A stretch of 9,422 bases of DNA, from positions 1 to 9,422 of the forward strand of contig VMCO01000187.1 in assembly GCA_008081325.1 (NCBI GenBank). Reading direction: 5' to 3'. The translations under genes and the position numbers were made by a program. Under the pieces are notes generated by a model, which saw only the letters and a list, made by a program, of their open reading frames with translations, did not search any database and was not told where the DNA came from. The stretch is from Flavobacteriaceae bacterium. GTDB lineage: Bacteria; Bacteroidota; Bacteroidia; Flavobacteriales; Flavobacteriaceae. This document shows, piece by piece, positions 6,284 through 9,422 of the stretch. How positions within the stretch are numbered: position 1 is the stretch's first letter; the number at the start of each line of letters is the position of its first letter.

Positions 6284-7921
6284 TTAATCTTCTGGTTCAG
6301 TGTAATAAATTTTTATTTTGGGTTTTTTCTCTGGATCTAGCGCGAGGTTGCCATGTAATATTGTTCCTTTTGGACTTAAAATAACACCAGACGCTAAGCT
6401 TTTATTTTCACTTTGAGAGCCATCTCCTAAAATTTTAAAATTCTGAACTGACGCAACATCAGAAATAACACCAAGACCCAGTCTCGCGTTAGTTGAATCT
6501 CTCAATATTAGGTTATTTAAATGTTCGGTAATTCTAATCTTATATTTAATTCCTTTATCATCATTCAGACTATCTCGAATAAGAGGCTCTAAATGATTGA
6601 TTTTAGCGTTAATAGTCAGGGAACTTACTGATTGATCTAAGAAATAATCAATCAAAGCTGAATTTTGTTCATAATTGTACAAGTATATTCTTTCAGGTTC
6701 ATCGTCATTAGGGAAATTTTGATTTACAAAAAATTCAATATATGCTTCATTAATTATTCTGATTGGTTGGTCAGAAATTTCATCATAAAAAAATTCTTTA
6801 AAGAGATCAAATTCACTGATTTCTTCACCGTCATCTCCGATTGTTGTTCCAGAAAATAAATCCAAAGTTGAGATAATTCCCTCTCCACCACGCAGATAAA
6901 TATTTTCATTCCCGTTCGTTTGATCCATTAGTCCAACATCAACAAGCGTTTCATTTTCAAATAAATTAATCAGGTTTCCTGAAAAATTCATAACATATTC
7001 GTGCTGATTAGTTTCAATTTCATCAACAGAGCCTGTGTCACTATCCCCAATAGTGGTGGTGTCAGAAGTGTAATGAATGGTAAGTTTTGAATTTGAGGAT
7101 GCAAAGTTTAAAAGCATAATTGTTCCGTCTGATACACTTTCAACCTTAATATATAGGCCTCTAAAAAATTCTTTGAAATTAGGCTCATTAGTCAAAACTT
7201 GATTTCCTTCGTTTTCAAAGAAATTACTTTCCCAAAAATTTTCATTTGGATTATTTAGTTTAAACCTCAGTGCAGGTGCAATTTTTTGAGCAACATATGG
7301 ATTTCCAGAAGTATCAATTTCAGTCAGATTAATTTGCTCGGCACTAGGGATAAAGTCGTCAATTTCAAATAATAATTCCCCCTCGAGTTGTCCAGAGTCA
7401 ATAACTTCTTCGACTGATAATGAACCGTTAGAAAAATAGTTTTGGGAAGTATCAAAATCTGAAAACGGATCAAATGTTCTAAAAAAGAAATTGTTTCTAA
7501 AGACTGAAATTTTAATTGGTGAATTTCCATATACTGAATCAATTTCATAAGTAATGTCACCTTCTTCGCTCGTATCAACTCCTCTTGAATAATACGGAAT
7601 TGTTAGAACAACCGAATCTAAGACAACATTATCTCCAAATTCATGATTGTACTCAGAAGGTACCATTTGACCAACAAAGCTTGAATTTGATTTACCAAAT
7701 TGAGGATGATTATAACTTCCTAAAAGAAAAGAAGGTAAATTATTTGTCTGAACAGGATTGACCATTTCAGATCTGGTTGTCAAGCTATATTCAATACTAC
7801 TAGTTGAAAAGTTTATTGCATTATCAGAATTTATTACCTGAGAGTCAAAACTTGCAAAATCTTTCTCACATGATGTAAATAGAATGATAAGTAGTAATAT
7901 TTTAAAAAAATTGAATTTCAT
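6284..7921 (-). CDS. DUF4270 family lipoprotein
   Basis: A 545-residue cell-envelope lipoprotein of unknown function. The N-terminus MKFNFFKILLLIILFTSC is a lipoprotein signal with a lipobox ending at C18, the expected lipidated residue. It is followed by EKD, which partly resembles the Lys/acidic surface-export signal seen on some Bacteroidota lipoproteins (tentative). The mature part is acidic and beta-rich. Family-typical stretches include FLLGSYNHPQFGKSNSSFVG (66-85), LDSVVLTIPYY (101-111), IYLRGGEGIISTLDLF (341-356), INEAYIEFFV (390-399) and a C-terminal LSPKGTILHGNLAL before KPKIKIYY. The length is usual for DUF4270. The gene starts 6 bases after the stop of the GT5 gene, with glmS next, so it is almost surely co-transcribed with GT5. 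Because its neighbours concern sugars and envelope precursors, a role at the outer membrane or cell surface is plausible, but no biochemical activity can be inferred. Confidence 0.92.
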   Translation of the reverse strand: MKFNFFKILLLIILFTSCEKDFASFDSQVINSDNAINFSTSSIEYSLTTRSEMVNPVQTNNLPSFLLGSYNHPQFGKSNSSFVGQMVPSEYNHEFGDNVVLDSVVLTIPYYSRGVDTSEEGDITYEIDSVYGNSPIKISVFRNNFFFRTFDPFSDFDTSQNYFSNGSLSVEEVIDSGQLEGELLFEIDDFIPSAEQINLTEIDTSGNPYVAQKIAPALRFKLNNPNENFWESNFFENEGNQVLTNEPNFKEFFRGLYIKVESVSDGTIMLLNFASSNSKLTIHYTSDTTTIGDSDTGSVDEIETNQHEYVMNFSGNLINLFENETLVDVGLMDQTNGNENIYLRGGEGIISTLDLFSGTTIGDDGEEISEFDLFKEFFYDEISDQPIRIINEAYIEFFVNQNFPNDDEPERIYLYNYEQNSALIDYFLDQSVSSLTINAKINHLEPLIRDSLNDDKGIKYKIRITEHLNNLILRDSTNARLGLGVISDVASVQNFKILGDGSQSENKSLASGVILSPKGTILHGNLALDPEKKPKIKIYYTEPED

Positions 7922-7927
7922 ATTTAT

Positions 7928-8734
7928 TTATGAAAGAAGATTCTCATAGAATTCAGTGTAGGCCTCTGAGAATGAATCAGTTGGCTGAAACTCTAGAATC
8001 GGATTTTTATAGTTTTTTAAATAATTGTTTATTTCAGAAGAAATATTTTCTGAGCCTTTAATGATAGCATCAGAAGAATCAATAGCTACCTTCATTAGGT
8101 TTTCATATGTGGGATTACCTAATTCACTAATGTGTTTTTTATCAATTTCATCAAATAAAATTTTACCCATAATATTTTTATTTAATGTTGTGTCAAATTC
8201 ATTGCCATATAGCGATGTAACAATCTTACTATTTTGAAAGATTGGTTCGTCATTATAAATATGTTTAAGGTATAGTGGTAGTAATGCAGCCATCCATCCA
8301 TGTATATGAATAATGTCTGGCGGCCAATTTAACCTCTTAATAGTTTCAAAAACTCCCTTAGCAAAGAATATTGCTCTTTCATCATTATCTTCAAAAAGTT
8401 CACCGTTAGTGTCGGTGAATGTTGCTTTTCTTTTAAAGTATTCTTCATTATCAATGAAATAAACTTGAATTCTCTCTTTTGGAATAGATGCAACTTTAAT
8501 TATAAGTGGCATATCCAGATCGTTAATAACAAGATTTAACCCAGACAATCTGATAACCTCGTGTAATTGATGTCTTCTTTCGTTGATATTGCCATATCTA
8601 GGCATAAAAATTCTAATTTGGCCACCTTGCTTGTTAACCATTTTAGGAATTTCAAATGACATTGAAGATATTTCAGATTGAGGTAAATATGGTACTACTT
8701 CAGACGATACGTATAAAATCTTTCTATTTTTCAT
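7928..8734 (-). CDS. Short glycogen/starch synthase-like protein (GT5 catalytic domain only, probably non-canonical)
   Basis: A 268-residue cytoplasmic protein matching only the N-terminal GT5 half of bacterial glycogen synthase (GlgA, about 480 residues). The C-terminal GT1 half, which carries most of the donor site, is absent. Recognisable segments are KILYVSSEVVPYL (5-17), IRIFMPRYGNI (40-50), NDERAIFFAKGVFE (117-130), PPDIIHIHGWMAALLPLYLK (138-157) and VTSLYGNEF (172-180). The ADP-glucose loop K-T-G-G-L-A-D of canonical GlgA is replaced by PQSEISS at 18-24, and the H-D-W motif reads H-G-W (145-147). From memory, short proteins with these changes are common in Bacteroidota, so this is a family trait and not a local truncation. 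The C-terminus ends naturally (EFYENLLS) with no GT1 remnant downstream. It is first in the minus-strand operon with DUF4270 and glmS. Databases call it glycogen/starch synthase, but true synthase activity is doubtful; a regulatory or sugar-binding role is possible. Confidence 0.88.
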   Translation of the reverse strand: MKNRKILYVSSEVVPYLPQSEISSMSFEIPKMVNKQGGQIRIFMPRYGNINERRHQLHEVIRLSGLNLVINDLDMPLIIKVASIPKERIQVYFIDNEEYFKRKATFTDTNGELFEDNDERAIFFAKGVFETIKRLNWPPDIIHIHGWMAALLPLYLKHIYNDEPIFQNSKIVTSLYGNEFDTTLNKNIMGKILFDEIDKKHISELGNPTYENLMKVAIDSSDAIIKGSENISSEINNYLKNYKNPILEFQPTDSFSEAYTEFYENLLS

Positions 8735-8768
8735 TAATTCACTGTTTTGAAGTGTCCCTACGAGGAAG

Positions 8769-8801
8769 CAAAATTACAAAAATTATGTAGATTAATTGCA
8801 A
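8769..8801 (-). promoter_or_regulatory. Candidate Bacteroidota-type promoter for the GT5-DUF4270-glmS operon
   Basis: On the minus strand TTG (8801-8799) is followed after 22 bases by TAATTTTG (8776-8769), matching the Bacteroidota promoter form TTG-N17-23-TANNTTTG. The predicted transcript would start near 8760, leaving an untranslated leader of about 25 bases before the ATG at 8734. It lies in the 103-base divergent gap shared with panC (8735-8837), in which I see no other strong signal. The position relative to the gene is what would be expected, which makes it more convincing than a match by base composition alone. Confidence 0.55.
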
Positions 8802-8837
8802 TGTATTAAGTTTACATCCTGTTAATTTTTTATTAAA

Positions 8838-9422
8838 ATGCTCATTTTTAGAGATATTTCTACTGTACAAAATCACCTAAATAATTTAAAAAATATCGGA
8901 AAAATAATAGGTTTTGTTCCAACTATGGGCGCACTTCATGATGGACATTTATCTTTGATTAAGCAATCTATACTTCAAACGGATTTTACTGTTGTTTCGA
9001 TTTTTGTAAACCCAACACAGTTCGACAGTCATGAAGATTTTAATACCTACCCTTCAGATACTGAAAAGGATATTGATTTGTTAAAGTCAATTTCTGATGA
9101 AATTATTTTATTCAATCCAGTTTCTGCCGAATTATATTCAAATGATCTCAAATTAGATACTTTTGATTTTAAGGGGCTTGATAAATTTATGGAGGGCGAA
9201 TACAGAGGACATCATTTTCATGGAGTTGCCACCATCGTAAATAAATTATTTTCAATAATCAAAGCAGATTATGCTTTTTTTGGTGAAAAGGATTTTCAGC
9301 AACTTAGAATCATTGAAAATCTCATTTTAGAAAAAAAATTATCAATAAAGTTAATTAGATGTGAGACCATAAGATCATCTGAAGGACTTGCTTTAAGTTC
9401 AAGAAATAATAAATTAACTTTT
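8838..9422 (+). CDS. panC: Pantoate--beta-alanine ligase (pantothenate synthetase), N-terminal 195 residues
   Basis: A cytoplasmic ATP-dependent ligase joining pantoate and beta-alanine to give pantothenate, the precursor of CoA; it proceeds through a pantoyl-adenylate. The frame from ATG 8838 is open to the window edge (195 codons), with the C-terminal portion, roughly a third of the usual ~280 residues, missing. The family motifs are in order: GFVPTMGALHDGHLSLI (25-41, including the nucleotidyl-transferase HDGH with the two histidines), VVSIFVNPTQF (52-62), a MEGEYRGHHFHGVATIV loop (118-134), FFGEKDFQQL (146-155) and RSSEGLALSSRN (179-190), matching the usual R-x-x-D-G-L-A-x-S-S-R-N with Glu in place of Asp. 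The start at 8838 puts the first ATP-binding motif at the usual distance from the N-terminus. It is transcribed away from the GT5 gene. No clear -7 promoter element of its own is visible; TAAGTTTA at 8807 is a weak one-mismatch candidate. Confidence 0.96.
   Translation, partial: MLIFRDISTVQNHLNNLKNIGKIIGFVPTMGALHDGHLSLIKQSILQTDFTVVSIFVNPTQFDSHEDFNTYPSDTEKDIDLLKSISDEIILFNPVSAELYSNDLKLDTFDFKGLDKFMEGEYRGHHFHGVATIVNKLFSIIKADYAFFGEKDFQQLRIIENLILEKKLSIKLIRCETIRSSEGLALSSRNNKLTF

Noticed and set aside
7324..7578. 84-codon open frame on the same strand as DUF4270 but in another frame; also 6665-6859 on the plus strand
   Set aside because: Both lie entirely within the intact DUF4270 gene, which reads through without a frameshift, and their translations show no family features.
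7928..8734. GT5 gene as a truncated pseudogene of full-length glgA
   Set aside because: The frame is intact with a natural C-terminus, no GT1 remnants lie in the 6 bases before DUF4270, and short homologues of this type are recalled across Bacteroidota.
8807..8814. TAAGTTTA as a -7 element for panC
   Set aside because: It differs from TANNTTTG at the last base and has no TTG 17-23 bases upstream, so it is too weak to call.
1..9422. Mobile element, prophage, CRISPR or defence island
   Set aside because: No transposase, integrase, direct-repeat array, tRNA-linked attachment site or toxin-antitoxin pair is visible, and base composition looks even across the window.

Overview
This 9.4 kb window reads as a stretch of an AT-rich chromosome from the Bacteroidota, most likely a marine-type Flavobacteriia. 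Five things support this. One is a TonB-dependent outer-membrane receptor with an N-terminal carboxypeptidase-regulatory-like domain. Another is a DUF4270 lipoprotein, a family that is essentially Bacteroidota-specific. The third is a stand-alone GT5 'glycogen synthase' of the short Bacteroidota type lying next to panC. The fourth is the absence of convincing Shine-Dalgarno sequences. The last is two promoter-like sites of the Bacteroidota form TTG-N17-23-TANNTTTG. No mobile element, CRISPR array, tRNA, rRNA or phage gene is visible. No gap between genes exceeds about 103 bases.

Layout, left to right. (A) Positions 1-2823, minus strand, read right to left: a DUF819 membrane protein, a 60-aa CDGSH iron-sulfur protein 3 bases downstream, and a TonB-dependent receptor whose start lies 32 bases after that. 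The receptor runs off the left edge, so its C-terminal barrel is missing here. (B) Positions 2921-4366, plus strand: one secreted 481-aa protein with a carboxypeptidase-regulatory-like N-terminus and a C-terminal region of unknown function. It is divergent from DUF819. Its stop codon abuts the stop codon of glmS with no spacer. (C) Positions 4367-8734, minus strand, read right to left: GT5 glycogen-synthase-like protein, then the DUF4270 lipoprotein (6-base gap), then glmS (69-base gap). This is probably one operon, with a likely extra promoter just before glmS. (D) Position 8838 to the right edge, plus strand: panC, divergent from the GT5 gene across a 103-base region and cut by the window end.

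Functionally, block C/D joins central metabolism (amino-sugar synthesis for peptidoglycan through GlmS, and pantothenate/CoA through PanC) to two Bacteroidota genes of unknown role. These are a GT5-like protein that has lost the ADP-glucose-binding K-X-G-G-L loop and the DUF4270 lipoprotein. I recall this gene neighbourhood as recurring in Flavobacteriia, so it is probably conserved and not newly acquired. Block A/B is envelope and transport oriented.

I did not find a new defence, mobile or biosynthetic system here. The points most worth a second look are the degenerate GT5 protein inside the DUF4270-glmS operon, a possible near-leaderless promoter for glmS, the zero-spacing convergent junction at 4366/4367, and the DUF819-CDGSH pairing.
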